Source of the DNA: DASUBV01 sp036510065
GTDB lineage: Bacteria; Actinomycetota; Actinomycetes; Streptosporangiales; Streptosporangiaceae
Direction of reading: 5' to 3'
Length of the DNA stretch: 64,000 nt
NCBI GenBank assembly: GCA_036510065.1
Contig: DATCEO010000077.1
Span: forward strand, 17,758 to 81,757
A program made the translations under genes and the position numbers. Shown here in pieces: positions 54,026-62,748 of this stretch. Numbering within the stretch: position 1 is the stretch's first letter; every line of letters starts with the position of its first letter. The notes beneath the pieces were generated by a model. It saw nothing but the letters and a program-made list of their open reading frames with translations, had not been told where the DNA came from and made no database searches.

Positions 54026-54444
54026 TTCGTTACCTGCTCGACTCGTCCGCCCTGTGGCGGATCCTGCGGGACCCCGCGCTGCGGGCGGCCTGGGCAGAGG
54101 TTGTCTCCGCGGGTGCGATCGGTTCGTGTCACCCTCAGCGCGTTGAGTTCCGCCGCTCGGCCCGCACCATCGACGAGTACGAGCAGATGTCGGGGATGTT
54201 CGACGCGCTCTACCCGGATGCGGCGATCCCCAAGGGAGCGTGGCGATGGATAGAGTCCGCGCAATACCGCCTGCTACGGCAGGGAGCGCACCGGGCATTG
54301 TCGGCCGTGGACCTGATGATCTGCGCCACCGCAGCCCAGCACGCCCTGGTTGTCCTCCACGATGACAAGGACTTCGCGACCGCCGCACGATACCTCCCCG
54401 ACGTGCGTGAGCGCACCATCCACGAAGCCCCTCAACCCGGCTAA
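54022..54444 (+). CDS. vapC: VapC-type PIN-domain ribonuclease toxin
   Basis: 140 aa. PIN-domain acidic residues: Asp in YLLDSSALWR, Glu in QRVEFRRSAR, Asp in SAVDLMICATAA and Asp in VLHDDKDF; all appear intact, so the toxin should be an active magnesium-dependent RNase. GTG start overlaps the VapB stop (GTGA). Confidence 0.93.
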   Translation: MIRYLLDSSALWRILRDPALRAAWAEVVSAGAIGSCHPQRVEFRRSARTIDEYEQMSGMFDALYPDAAIPKGAWRWIESAQYRLLRQGAHRALSAVDLMICATAAQHALVVLHDDKDFATAARYLPDVRERTIHEAPQPG

Positions 54445-54611
54445 GGTTGCTCCCCGGCCGGTGCAGGACCATCACTGCCGGGCTGGGACAAGGCCGACCG
54501 CGGACAGTACTCCACCTGGAAGACTCGAAGCCGCCTTCCCTGGCGCGACTCCCGGGCGGAGGATGTTGTCTGGCGCCAACCATGGTGGTGACGACCGGAA
54601 AGGGGAGCGTT

Positions 54612-55439
54612 ATGACGGGCGTAACGGCTTGGCCTGAGGATCGCCGCATCACCATCAGAGACCTGCAGGCGGCCACGGACAGGCGTGAGCGCTGGTCCAT
54701 GCTGACGAGCTACGACACGCTCACGGCCGGCATCTTCGAGCGGGCCGGGGTCCGGGCACTGCTGGTCGGGGACACCAGCGCCGAGATGGTACTGGGTTAT
54801 CCGGACACGCTGCCGGTGACGATGGATCAGCTGGTCTCGATGGTCGCGGCGGTGGTGCGGGGAACGCGGCGTGCGCTGGTGGTGGCGGACCTGCCGTTCG
54901 GCAGTTACCAGGCGGGGCCGGCCGTGGCGCTGGCCAATGCGGTGCGTCATCTGAAGGAAGGCGGGGCGCAGGCGGTCAAGCTGGAAGGGGGCCGGCGCGT
55001 CCTGCCGCAGGTCGAGGCTCTGGCGGGGGCAGGCATTCCGGTGATGGGTCATCTGGGGCTGACGCCGCAGAGTGTCAACGTGCTGGGCGGGATGCGCCGG
55101 GTGCAGGGCCGGGGCGATGCCGGGGACGAGCTACTCGCCGACGCGGTCGCCCTGGAACGCGCCGGAGTGTTCGCTGTCGTGCTGGAGTCGGTACCGGCCA
55201 GCCTGGGGCAGCGGGTCTCTGACGCGCTGCGGATACCCACCGTTGGAATCGGGGCAGGCCCGGACTGTGACGCGCAGATCATGGTCTGGCAGGACATGGC
55301 CGGGCTGACCACCGGCCGTGTGCCGCGTTTCGTCCGGCGCTATGCCGACCTGGACGAGATCCTGCTCGATGCAGCCCGCCGCTACACAGTGGACGTAACG
55401 GCTGGGCACTATCCCGATCAGGCCCATAGCTACGCATGA
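54612..55439 (+). CDS. panB: 3-methyl-2-oxobutanoate hydroxymethyltransferase
   Basis: First committed step of pantothenate synthesis: transfers a hydroxymethyl group from methylenetetrahydrofolate to ketoisovalerate. 275 aa, normal length. Blocks: MLTSYDTLTAGIFERAGV, LLVGDTSAEMVLGY, VVADLPFGSY, AVKLEGG, PVMGHLGLTPQSVN and PTVGIGAG. ATG 54612 with AAAGGGGAG. panC and panD are not adjacent; instead a methyltransferase gene overlaps by 4 nt. Confidence 0.94.
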   Translation: MTGVTAWPEDRRITIRDLQAATDRRERWSMLTSYDTLTAGIFERAGVRALLVGDTSAEMVLGYPDTLPVTMDQLVSMVAAVVRGTRRALVVADLPFGSYQAGPAVALANAVRHLKEGGAQAVKLEGGRRVLPQVEALAGAGIPVMGHLGLTPQSVNVLGGMRRVQGRGDAGDELLADAVALERAGVFAVVLESVPASLGQRVSDALRIPTVGIGAGPDCDAQIMVWQDMAGLTTGRVPRFVRRYADLDEILLDAARRYTVDVTAGHYPDQAHSYA

Positions 55440-56200
55440 CCGGCTCAGCTGGTAGGCCTGCGATGTCAGCCGCGCACCTGTACGACACCATCGGGACTAC
55501 CTACAGCGCCACCCGTCGCACCGAGCCGCGGATCGCTGCACGAATCTGGGCGGCACTGGGTGATGCCAGCACCGTGCTCAACGTCGGGGCAGGCACCGGG
55601 TCTTACGAGCCCCCCGGCCGGGACGTCACCGCTGTGGAGCCCTCGGCTGTCATGCGCGCCCAGCGGCCGCCGGGCGCGGCACCTTGCCTGGCGGCCCTGG
55701 CCGACCGTCTTCCCTTCGCCGACAAGTCTTTTGACGCAGCCATGGCGGTGCTCTCGGATCACCACTGGCCCGATCCTGTTGCCGGGCTGCGCGAGATGCA
55801 GCGGATCGCCCGCCACGTGGTGGTGTTCCAGTTCGACACCAGCCGCCCCGATCGGTTCTGGCTGACGCGCGACTACCTGCCCGAGTTCGGGCCGCTAGCC
55901 GCAGCCGAGCCCACCCTTGGCCAGCGGGCTCGCGCCATTGGAGCCCGCATGGAGCCGGTCGGAATTCCCTGGGACTGCGCTGACGGCTTCTTCCTTGCCT
56001 ACTGGCGGCGCCCCGAGGCCTACCTGTCCGAGCACGTCCGGCGCGGGATATCAGTGTTCCAGGCCATCGGGCCGGCGGCCGAGCAGCGCGCTGTGCGCCG
56101 CCTTCAGGAGGATCTCCGCTCCGGCCGGTGGGCTGAGCGTAATAGCGACATAACCAGTCTCGACTCAGCCGAGCTAGGCGCCCGCCTGCTCGTGGCCTGA
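55436..56200 (+). CDS. Class I SAM-dependent methyltransferase
   Basis: 254 aa. Motif I VLNVGAGTGSYEP, acidic loop VTAVEPSAVMRAQ, and ADRLPFADKSFDAAMAVLS plus WPDPVAGLREMQRIA in the positions of motifs II-III of UbiE/BioC-type methyltransferases. Start overlaps the panB stop (ATGA), implying coupled expression; the substrate is unknown. Confidence 0.9.
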   Translation: MTGSAGRPAMSAAHLYDTIGTTYSATRRTEPRIAARIWAALGDASTVLNVGAGTGSYEPPGRDVTAVEPSAVMRAQRPPGAAPCLAALADRLPFADKSFDAAMAVLSDHHWPDPVAGLREMQRIARHVVVFQFDTSRPDRFWLTRDYLPEFGPLAAAEPTLGQRARAIGARMEPVGIPWDCADGFFLAYWRRPEAYLSEHVRRGISVFQAIGPAAEQRAVRRLQEDLRSGRWAERNSDITSLDSAELGARLLVA

Positions 56201-56777
56201 ATCACGCACCATCGGCAACGGCTCGGTGAGGCTTCCTGAAGGTCGGCGCGCTCGGGGTCCAGGTCGGGGCGCGTGTCACACGGGGCATCACAGGCGATTG
56301 CCACGTTTACCGGCATGAAAGTACTCCTGAGCGAATCGCCCATACGCCCGTACCGGCCGCGACACCGGCGCCCGGTCCCCTGGATGCCCCCGAAGCTTGG
56401 CCTGATGGCCCCGGATCGGCACCTGCCGCCGGCACTTGCGAGACCCGCCATGCTCGTGCGCCGTCACAGCAGCCGGATCCCGAAGCAGGCCGCCGCGTGG
56501 CTGCGCACCAGCCCGTTCGTCGGCAAACCGTGACCAATCCGCGAATCAGCCTGGGGCAGGACCCGCACTGGGTCCTGCCCCAGGGGCTTGCCGGCGCGGG
56601 AGGGTGATCGAGCGGACTATGCGTTACCTACGTAGTCATTTCTCGCAGGTCCGGATACGTCTTCTCACCGATGTGGCTCGCGCGCGCTTCTAGCAGCCTG
56701 GACCTCGTCACGCTGCCGACCAGGCCGCCGCAACCGGCGGCGGCGGGCGCAGCGACATCAGCAGAACGGGGACAGCA
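56201..56777. other. Gene-free region downstream of the methyltransferase gene
   Basis: About 575 nt. Apart from the strong hairpin at 56550-56584, I see no supported gene. Short frames on both strands (for example 56273-56533) lack start signals and family similarity. Confidence 0.55.
56550..56584. terminator. Strong hairpin terminator
   Basis: Perfect 15-bp stem: CCTGGGGCAGGACCC (56550-56564) and GGGTCCTGCCCCAGG (56570-56584), 5-nt loop GCACT. No T-run, as often in high-GC genomes. Confidence 0.8.
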
Positions 56778-57284
56778 ATGCGCAAGACCATCGCCGCGCT
56801 CATCGGCACGGCCACCGCCGCCACGATGATCAGCGGAGCGGGCCTGGCCGCCGCGAGCACCGCTGCGGGCAGCCCGGCCAAGTCAGGCACCGAGCACCTC
56901 TACCTCATGACCACCCAGCCGTCTGCGAGCCGGTACAGCGTGATCGCGACCGGGGTGTTCACCGCCGGGGGCGTCGATATCTCGGGCAACGTCACGGACA
57001 CGATCAAGTTCCGGGGCGGCACGTTCAAGGTCCATCATGGCGGGCCGTCCCACGTCGTCAGGCAAAGGCTCAACCGCAAGACCTGCCTGTTCGAGTTCGA
57101 GGTGATCTCCGGCTTCAAGGTCGGCGGCGGCACCGGCGCCTACAAGGGGATCAGCGGGTCGGGCAAGGCCGTGATCAGCGCCCTGGCGATCGCGCGCCGC
57201 AACTCGAAGGGTCAGTGCAACCCGAACGCCAACCCTGTTGTCAACCAGCAGACCATCACGGCCAAGGGGCACATCAAGCTGTAA
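56778..57284 (+). CDS. Secreted protein of unknown function
   Basis: 168 aa. Signal peptide about residues 1-27 (MRKTIAALIGTATAATMISG, then GLAAAS). The mature part is beta-rich: YSVIATGVFTAGGVDIS, FRGGTFKVHHGG, FEVISGFKVGGGTGAYKGIS, with two Cys (CLFEF and QCNP). This pattern resembles a family of actinobacterial secreted barrel-like proteins (allene-oxide-cyclase-like fold possible). GGGGACAG precedes the ATG. Monocistronic. Confidence 0.8.
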   Translation: MRKTIAALIGTATAATMISGAGLAAASTAAGSPAKSGTEHLYLMTTQPSASRYSVIATGVFTAGGVDISGNVTDTIKFRGGTFKVHHGGPSHVVRQRLNRKTCLFEFEVISGFKVGGGTGAYKGISGSGKAVISALAIARRNSKGQCNPNANPVVNQQTITAKGHIKL

Positions 57285-57342
57285 CCGGAAGCGCTGGGTG
57301 GTGCGGCCAGCATCAGCTGGCCAGCGCCAGGCGGCCAGCCTG

Positions 57343-58347
57343 TTAGCTGGTGACCTGGCCGTCCGCTAGCGCGCTGAACAGCTCGGCGTAATCGTAGGCC
57401 GCCTCGGGCTTGGCGCGCACCGCGGCGTCGATCATCTTGGCGTCCTCGCCGACGAGGATCCGCCAGGCCCCGGATCGCACCCCGTCGAGGATGACGGTCG
57501 CCGCCTCAGCCGCGCTGACCGGCGCCTTGTCCCGGAAGTCGGCGTTCGCCCGCACGAGCATCCGGCGCAGGTCATCGGCAGAGGCGTCCGCGGTCAGCAG
57601 GCCGGCCCGGATCAGCTTGGCCTGGGTCTCGCGGGGAATCAGCTCCTCCACCTGGGCGTCGCTCATCTGCTCGGGCTCGGGCAGGCCACGGGCCCGCAGG
57701 CTGTTCACCACGATGTCGGTGCCCACATGCCCCGGCAGCACGACGGCCACCCGGACCTGCGGCGCATTCACGCGCAGGTCCTCGATGAGCGCCTCGGAGA
57801 AGCCCCTGACGGCGAACTTGGCCGTGCTGTAAGCGGTCTGCGGCATGCCCGGGCCCAGCGACGCCCACAGGCCGTTCACGCTGCTGGTGTTGACCAGGAC
57901 GCCGTCATCGCTCGCGATGAGCAGCGGCACGAACGCGCGGGCGCAGTAGTACGTGCCCCACCAGTCGATCGCGAACGTGCGCTCCCACACCTCCCGGGGG
58001 CTGGTGATGAAGCTTTCGCCGCCGCCGATGCCCGCGTTGCTGAACACCAGGTCGACGTGATCGCTGGCGTGCTGCTCGAGCAGCTCATCGCGGAACCGCA
58101 GGACCTGCGCCTCGTCGGAGACGTCACAGGCATGGCCGGTGACCCGCACGCCGGGCGGGGCGGCCGCCCACGCCGTGGCCGCGGTCACCGCGACGGCGTC
58201 CGCGTTCAGGTCGCACGCCGCGACCGAGCATCCCTGCGCCGCCAGCTGGCGGACAAGCTCGCGGCCCATGCCCGACCCGCCGCCGGTCACCACCGCGAGC
58301 TTGCCCGTGAACGAGTCCACAGCCTGGATCCTTACCTGCGGTGCCAT
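57343..58347 (-). CDS. Short-chain dehydrogenase/reductase
   Basis: 334 aa, classical SDR with a long C-terminus. NAD(P)-binding TGGGSGMGRELV, NAG motif VFSNAGIGGG, catalytic Ser in VNTSSVNGLW and YSTAK (Tyr/Lys). Its start overlaps the 3' end of the small upstream gene by 16 nt, so translation is likely coupled. Substrate unknown; the family includes alcohol and hydroxyacyl dehydrogenases. Confidence 0.93.
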   Translation of the reverse strand: MAPQVRIQAVDSFTGKLAVVTGGGSGMGRELVRQLAAQGCSVAACDLNADAVAVTAATAWAAAPPGVRVTGHACDVSDEAQVLRFRDELLEQHASDHVDLVFSNAGIGGGESFITSPREVWERTFAIDWWGTYYCARAFVPLLIASDDGVLVNTSSVNGLWASLGPGMPQTAYSTAKFAVRGFSEALIEDLRVNAPQVRVAVVLPGHVGTDIVVNSLRARGLPEPEQMSDAQVEELIPRETQAKLIRAGLLTADASADDLRRMLVRANADFRDKAPVSAAEAATVILDGVRSGAWRILVGEDAKMIDAAVRAKPEAAYDYAELFSALADGQVTS

Positions 58348-58523
58348 TGCTCGTCAACGATCCAGGGTGCCTGCACCTCGACGACCCGCCGGGACGCGTA
58401 GTTCATCTCCTGAACGGCCAGCCGGATGCGGCGCCATGCTCCCCGGAACCGTCCGCGGCCGGCCCGGGCGGTCGGCTCTATCGTCCTGGCCTGAGTTCCC
58501 TCGCGGGTAAGTTGTGCGGACAT
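58332..58523 (-). CDS. Small conserved-looking protein encoded upstream of the SDR
   Basis: 63 aa, basic: GAWRRIRLAVQEMNYASRR and VVEVQAPWIVDEQWHRR. No membrane helix. ATG 58523 with AGGACAAGG upstream, within a leader nearly identical to that of the peptide gene at 38861; the first ten residues also match in part (REGT versus RQGT). Overlaps the SDR start by 16 nt. Function unknown. Confidence 0.7.
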   Translation of the reverse strand: MSAQLTREGTQARTIEPTARAGRGRFRGAWRRIRLAVQEMNYASRRVVEVQAPWIVDEQWHRR

Positions 58524-58564
58524 TGCCTTGTCCTATCTGCTCGAAACTGGCCGGCTCTCCGGCC
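58524..58564 (-). promoter_or_regulatory. Conserved leader element with GGCCGG hairpin (copy B)
   Basis: Read on the minus strand: GGCCGG-agag-CCGGCC hairpin (58549-58564), then AGTTTCGAGCAGATAGGACA and the start codon region. Differs from copy A at 38862-38903 by a few substitutions and one base in the loop. Confidence 0.6.
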
Positions 58565-58710
58565 CTCAGGCCTAGGTTCACCCCGCCCTGACCTGCCGTG
58601 GCAGGGGTGGTTTCGCCCCTCTTGCCGCGGTGCCATGGCCGGGGTGGAATCCCCCACACGCCCGCGTGGCGGGCTGGCCGGCGAGACAGGCTGCGCGCGG
58701 GCTGGCTGAG

Positions 58711-59420
58711 TCAGACCAGGCCGGCGCTGAGGGCAAGGCGGGTGAGGTCAGCGCGGCGCCGGCATCCGGTCTTGTCCCGGATCCGGTCCAGGTGGGAGCT
58801 GACCGTGCGCACGCTGATAAACAGCTGGCCGGCGATCTGCGCGTCGGTGTGACCCCGGGCGACCAGGGTGACCAGCTCCCGTTCCCGCGGGCTGAGCCCT
58901 TCCAGGCCGGGTGCCGCAGTCGGCGGCTGCGGGCCCGCGGCGGTCAGCAGGAGGGCGTACTCGGCCGCGGTGGCCAGGCCTCATCGCCTGGCCGCGTTCC
59001 TCGGCCGCCCGCGCCTGATCCGGTCCGAGCGCCCGCCGGGCTTCGCGCAGGGGTTCCTGCCGCTGGAACCAGCCCTCGGGCACATCCGGGTGGGCCGGGA
59101 CTGAGAAACCCTCGCGCCCCTGAAGCACGACCACCGCGGCCCATACCGTGACAGCCTCGGCGCAGCGCCCGGTCATGGCGCACAGGTACCCACAGCAGTC
59201 CAGTCATCGAGCAGCCTCGCCCGTGATCCGGTCCGCAACGCGGCGAGGAGCCCTTCCCGCAGGTGCGAGGCGGCGTCCTCGTAACGGCCCGAGTTCAGGT
59301 CAAGAACCACCACCTTCTCCAGCAGGTTCCCCAGACTCCACAGGTCGCCCGCGTCCCTGGCCCCGGCCAGCCCCGCCGCGCACACCCTCTCGGCAGCGGC
59401 CAGGTCCCTGGCCTCGATTG
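58711..59420 (-). pseudogene. Decayed LuxR-family regulator, C-terminal part with frameshifts
   Basis: Three minus-strand frames together read as one protein: helical repeats LWSLGNLLEKVVVLDLNSGR ... LREGLLAALRTGSRARLLDD (59385 down), then after a shift near 59207 TGRCAEAVTVWAAVVVLQGR and EARRALGPDQARAAEERGQA, then after a shift near 58980 the HTH LSPRERELVTLVARGHTDAQ, IAGQLFISVRTVSSHLDRIR and a TGA at 58711. The N-terminal ATPase region of such large LuxR (LAL-type) proteins is missing. Confidence 0.75.
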
Positions 59421-59775
59421 GCCGGGCTGATCAGGTTCGGGAGGCCCGCGCGTTCCTGCGGGGCATCCTGGGCGGCCCGCCCGGTCGCCGATACGGCTCT
59501 GCTGGTCTGCTCGGAGCTGGCGGCCAACGCCGTGCAGCAGCCGCTCCGCCCGGCCCGGCGGCACGCTCACCGTCCGCGCCCAGGTCCGAGCCGGCGCCTG
59601 GGCATGGGTCGAGGTGCAGGACGAGGGCGGCCGGTGGGCGACGGGCAAGCCGGGCTCCGATGAGAGCGGGCGGGGCCTGGTCGTCGTAGAGGAGGTGGCA
59701 GATTACTGGGACATCCGGGAAAACGACGAGAGCCGGGTGGTCTGCGCCCGGCTCGACTGGCCGCAGGCCGCCTGA
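59421..59775 (+). pseudogene. Decayed HATPase (anti-sigma-factor-like) ATP-binding protein
   Basis: Fragments in three plus-strand frames: VREARAFLRGILGG, then DTALLVCSELAANAVQ (N-box), then GGTLTVRAQVRAGAWAWVEV, DEGGRWATGKPGSDESGRGL, VVVEEVADYW and a TGA at 59773. This is the order of a RsbW/SpoIIAB-like ATP-binding domain of about 130 aa. At least two single-base shifts separate the pieces, and the start is missing. Confidence 0.75.
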
Positions 59776-60112
59776 GTGGGCAGGCGGATGACCGTGACCG
59801 AAGGCGCGGCGGGGCTGGGGCGGAGCGTGACTCTCGGCTGGCCGGGCGGGCAGCAGAATGCCTGGTGACGAGTTGTCGGTGGAGGAAGCCGCCGCCAGCC
59901 GCGCGCACCAGGCGGCGATGACAGCGCCCTGACGGACAGCCCCGTAAGCCCCGGCCCGTGCCGCCTCGGACAGGTCCCGGCACGGCGCCGGCTCCACTGC
60001 GCCCGCATCTGAAAGTCACCGAACGCCAGGCACCATGGCATCAGCGCCGCCGACCCCGGCTAGCGTGACGGAGAGAGATCTTCGCCGCCGGCCGAGACCA
60101 GGGAGCAGCAGT
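59776..60112. other. Gene-free region before the Nudix gene
   Basis: About 335 nt, no supported gene on either strand; probably decayed sequence plus the Nudix promoter near 60040-60100. Confidence 0.5.
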
Positions 60113-60562
60113 ATGGGTCATCACCCGGACCGCTACGCGAGCATCGTGGACGTATGCGTCCTGCTCCAGCGGGCTGACAGGCGAATGCTGCTCGCCGAAC
60201 GGGCCAACACCGGGTTCTCCGACGGGCAGCTGGGGATCCCAGGTGGCCGGCTGGAGGCCGGGGAGTCGGTGGCGGCCGGCGCGGCACGCGAGCTGGCCGA
60301 GGAGGCCGGTGTGGTCATGGACCCGGCCGAGCTGGAGCTGCTCTATGTCGCGCACCACACCGGCGGTGCATGGGGAGCCCGGCTGGGGTTCTTCTTCGGC
60401 ACCAGCAGCTGGAGCGGCGAACCGGATAACCGCGAGCCGCAGCTGTGCGCCGGGCTGCACTGGGCCGATCCCGCCGACCTCCCTGATAAGACGGTCCGCT
60501 ACGTCGCCGCGGTGCTGGCCGACATCCGGGCAGGCAAGACCTTTTCGATGCACGGATGGTAG
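60113..60562 (+). CDS. Nudix hydrolase
   Basis: 149 aa. Complete Nudix box GGRLEAGESVAAGAARELAE-EAG (residues about 43-65), binding Mg and hydrolysing nucleoside-diphosphate-linked substrates. Flanking strands VDVCVLLQRADRRMLLAERA and GFFFGTSSW fit the fold. ATG 60113 with GGGAG 9 nt upstream. Convergent with a second, unrelated Nudix gene. Confidence 0.93.
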   Translation: MGHHPDRYASIVDVCVLLQRADRRMLLAERANTGFSDGQLGIPGGRLEAGESVAAGAARELAEEAGVVMDPAELELLYVAHHTGGAWGARLGFFFGTSSWSGEPDNREPQLCAGLHWADPADLPDKTVRYVAAVLADIRAGKTFSMHGW

Positions 60563-60605
60563 CCAGCGATTGGTTCCGTATTCACGCCGGCGAGCCTGCC
60601 GCGTC

Positions 60606-61067
60606 CTACCGGCAGACCCTGGCCCATCGGGCTGCGGCGTCGGACAGCGCGGAAAGCTCTGCCGGGACCCGAAGGCCTGCCAGGTCGCCGAGGGAGACCC
60701 ACCGCAGATCGCTGACTTCCTCCAGCTGCGCGGCGAGGTTCCCGCCAGAGGCCCGGCACACGTACACGAGGTCGATGTGACGGTGGGCACCGACGTTCGC
60801 GTCCGTCACGTCCATCTCGATGATCGCCCATGGCGCTGCGTGGCTGCGCACGGCCGGATGGCTGAACGCCGGCTCGCCGATGACGACGGCCTGAATCCCG
60901 GTTTCCTCGCGCACCTCACGCAGCGCGGCCTGAGCGGGATCCTCGTCGGGATCAATGTGCCCGCCAGGGTAGAGCCACTGCCCGACCTTGTTGTGATGCA
61001 CGAGCAGCATGCGGTCCGCATCGTCTAAGACAACGGCGGACGCCGTGTAGTGCCGGATCGTGGTCAT
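60606..61067 (-). CDS. Nudix hydrolase
   Basis: 153 aa. Nudix box GGHIDPDEDPAQAALREVRE-ETG intact. N-terminal HYTASAVVLDDADRMLLVHH resembles ADP-ribose or dinucleotide-type Nudix enzymes, but the substrate cannot be assigned. ATG 61067 with AAGGGCAG upstream; the longer frame to 61862 runs through the VOC gene in antisense and is rejected. Confidence 0.92.
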   Translation of the reverse strand: MTTIRHYTASAVVLDDADRMLLVHHNKVGQWLYPGGHIDPDEDPAQAALREVREETGIQAVVIGEPAFSHPAVRSHAAPWAIIEMDVTDANVGAHRHIDLVYVCRASGGNLAAQLEEVSDLRWVSLGDLAGLRVPAELSALSDAAARWARVCR

Positions 61068-61202
61068 GAACGCTGCCCTTCGGCGAAGGTCCGGACACGA
61101 GCCGCAGCCCACCTTACGAGTTCCCCGCGATTGAGACGGGGTGTGAAGCGGGCGATGGTGCGGTGTCGCCCCGCCCGATCGCCGTCCTGGCAAGATAGCG
61201 GC

Positions 61203-61556
61203 ATGGAACGTGTGCTCGGCATCGGCGGGTACTTCATGCGGGCCGCCGACCCAGCGGCCCTGGGCGCGTGGTACCGCGACTGCCTGGACCTGGACGCCGA
61301 TGAGAACGGCCTGTGGCGTCAGGAAGCCGGGCCGACGGTGTTCGCGACGTTCGACTCCGAGACCGACTACTTCGGGTCCCGCGCCCAGCAGGCCATGCTC
61401 AACTTCCGGGTCCGCGACCTGGATGCGATGCTCGCGCAATTGCGCGCCAAGGGAGCGGACGTGGCTGAAGAGACGCAGGACATGGAGGGCGTCGGTCGAT
61501 TCGGCTGGGTCACCGATCCCGAGGGCAACCGGGTCGAGCTGTGGCAGCCCGCCTGA
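61203..61556 (+). CDS. VOC-family (glyoxalase/bleomycin-resistance fold) protein
   Basis: 117 aa. One beta-alpha-beta-beta-beta pair: IGGYFMRAADPAALGAWYRD, CLDLDADENGLW, then LNFRVRDLDAMLAQLRAKGA and FGWVTDPEGNRVELWQP with the conserved metal-site Glu. Activity unknown (dioxygenase, glyoxalase or binding protein). No strong ribosome binding site; possibly leaderless. Confidence 0.9.
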   Translation: MERVLGIGGYFMRAADPAALGAWYRDCLDLDADENGLWRQEAGPTVFATFDSETDYFGSRAQQAMLNFRVRDLDAMLAQLRAKGADVAEETQDMEGVGRFGWVTDPEGNRVELWQPA

Positions 61557-61779
61557 CCGCGCCTTCACGCAGGCGGTGACGTGCTGGCGGCCCGCCAGGC
61601 TGCCGGGGTGTGAACCTTGGCCAGGCCCGCGCGGCCAGGGGTTCCACCGGAAGGCATGCCAGGCAAGTGCCTGGTGATCGGCGTCGGCCGCCGCCGCGAT
61701 AACGCCCGACTGCACCAGCAGTCCGGCGACACTGCAGCGGTCCAACGCCGTCTTACAGCCAGCACCGATCGGCCCCGGG

Positions 61780-62078
61780 CGGGAGGCTGTCGCCGGGAAG
61801 CTGCGGACCGGGTGCACCTCGTAGTTGAGCACGGCCGCCTTGACCGAGGGATCACCGTCCATGATCCGCGCAGTTTCGCCCGGCGGCGCGTCGATGATCC
61901 CGATACCGGCCTACTCGCTGTCATCGGCAACCGGGCACACGATCGCCACCACCACATCGGCGCCTGGCGAGTGGTTGCGGCGGCTGCGTTCCCAGACGAC
62001 CGCGCCTGCATCCGGGTCGGTGTATCTGGCTGCCCTCTTCAGCAGCACCAGCGAGTAAGTCCGTGCCTTGGCGCGCAT
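61780..62078 (-). pseudogene. Small YCII-like protein gene with an in-frame TAG
   Basis: From ATG 62078: MRAKARTYSLVLLKRAARYT, VVWERSRRNHSPGADVVVAI, VCPVADDSE, then TAG at 61911-61913, then in the same frame AGIGIIDAPPGETARIMDGD and PSVKAAVLNYEVHPVRSFP. The continuous similarity to the YCII-like fold (closing DPSVKA ... EVHPVRSF) on both sides points to a TGG (Trp) changed to TAG. Repaired length about 95 aa. Confidence 0.65.
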
Positions 62079-62234
62079 CTCGCGCCTGAACTCATCGGTA
62101 ATGACCGCTACGCTATGTTCTCTTTCTCCCCGCGCATGCTCGGGCCTGAAATTCCCGTGCCGCTGCTTGCGGGCGATCAGATCATCCGGTCGCCGTCATC
62201 CTGTGGCGACCACTGGCACCCGGCTGCTCCGGGG

Positions 62235-62660
62235 CTACCTCGATGCCGGGGCGAGGCGCGGCAGCAGCCAGAGCACCGCGCCCGCAAGGAGGATCACCAC
62301 GGCCGTGTAGTCGGCGAAGTTGTGTGACCCGAAGGCGTTCGGGTTGGGATTCGCGAGTGCATAGGCCGTGCTGCCGGCCACGAACAGGATGGCGAGCCAG
62401 GCCACGATCGTGACGCCGCGGCGGGCGCCCGGCGACGGAGAATGCCCTGCCAGCGGGCCGGCTAGCAGGGCCAGCACGGCGGGAAGGATCAGATGGCCCA
62501 GCGCTATCGCGATCTTGACGCCCAGGGTGTCGGTCGACGTGCTGAAGTTACCGCCCAGCCAGCCGAATCCGGTGGCCATGATGACGACCGCGGCCATGCC
62601 GAGCCGGGACACACCTTCGGCACGGGGCGCAGCGGACTGCGGTTCCAGTACAGGCTTCAT
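62235..62660 (-). CDS. Four-helix membrane protein, unknown
   Basis: 141 aa from ATG 62660. Four hydrophobic helices (about residues 20-40, 49-66, 82-101, 117-135) separated by short loops; loop residues GNFSTSTDT and NPNPNAFGSHNFADY. Not recognised. Divergent from a TetR gene with a palindrome between the two starts, so it is the likely target of that repressor. Confidence 0.75.
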   Translation of the reverse strand: MKPVLEPQSAAPRAEGVSRLGMAAVVIMATGFGWLGGNFSTSTDTLGVKIAIALGHLILPAVLALLAGPLAGHSPSPGARRGVTIVAWLAILFVAGSTAYALANPNPNAFGSHNFADYTAVVILLAGAVLWLLPRLAPASR

Positions 62661-62698
62661 GGCCCGTAGTGAAGCAGTAATGGATGAAAACCACAATG

Positions 62699-62714
62699 AT
62701 TCTAAGTTTAGAAT
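62699..62714. promoter_or_regulatory. Candidate TetR operator
   Basis: ATTCTAA-GT-TTAGAAT: 7-bp arms around two bases, in the 88-nt gap between the divergent membrane protein and TetR starts. Strikingly AT-rich for this genome; size and position fit autoregulation by the TetR gene at 62749. Confidence 0.7.
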
Positions 62715-62748
62715 GACTCTACCTACTTGGGTGCGAGGAAGGGCCACG

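Noticed and set aside
56273..56533. 86-aa plus-strand frame after the methyltransferase
   Set aside because: No ribosome binding site and no similarity; ends just before the hairpin.
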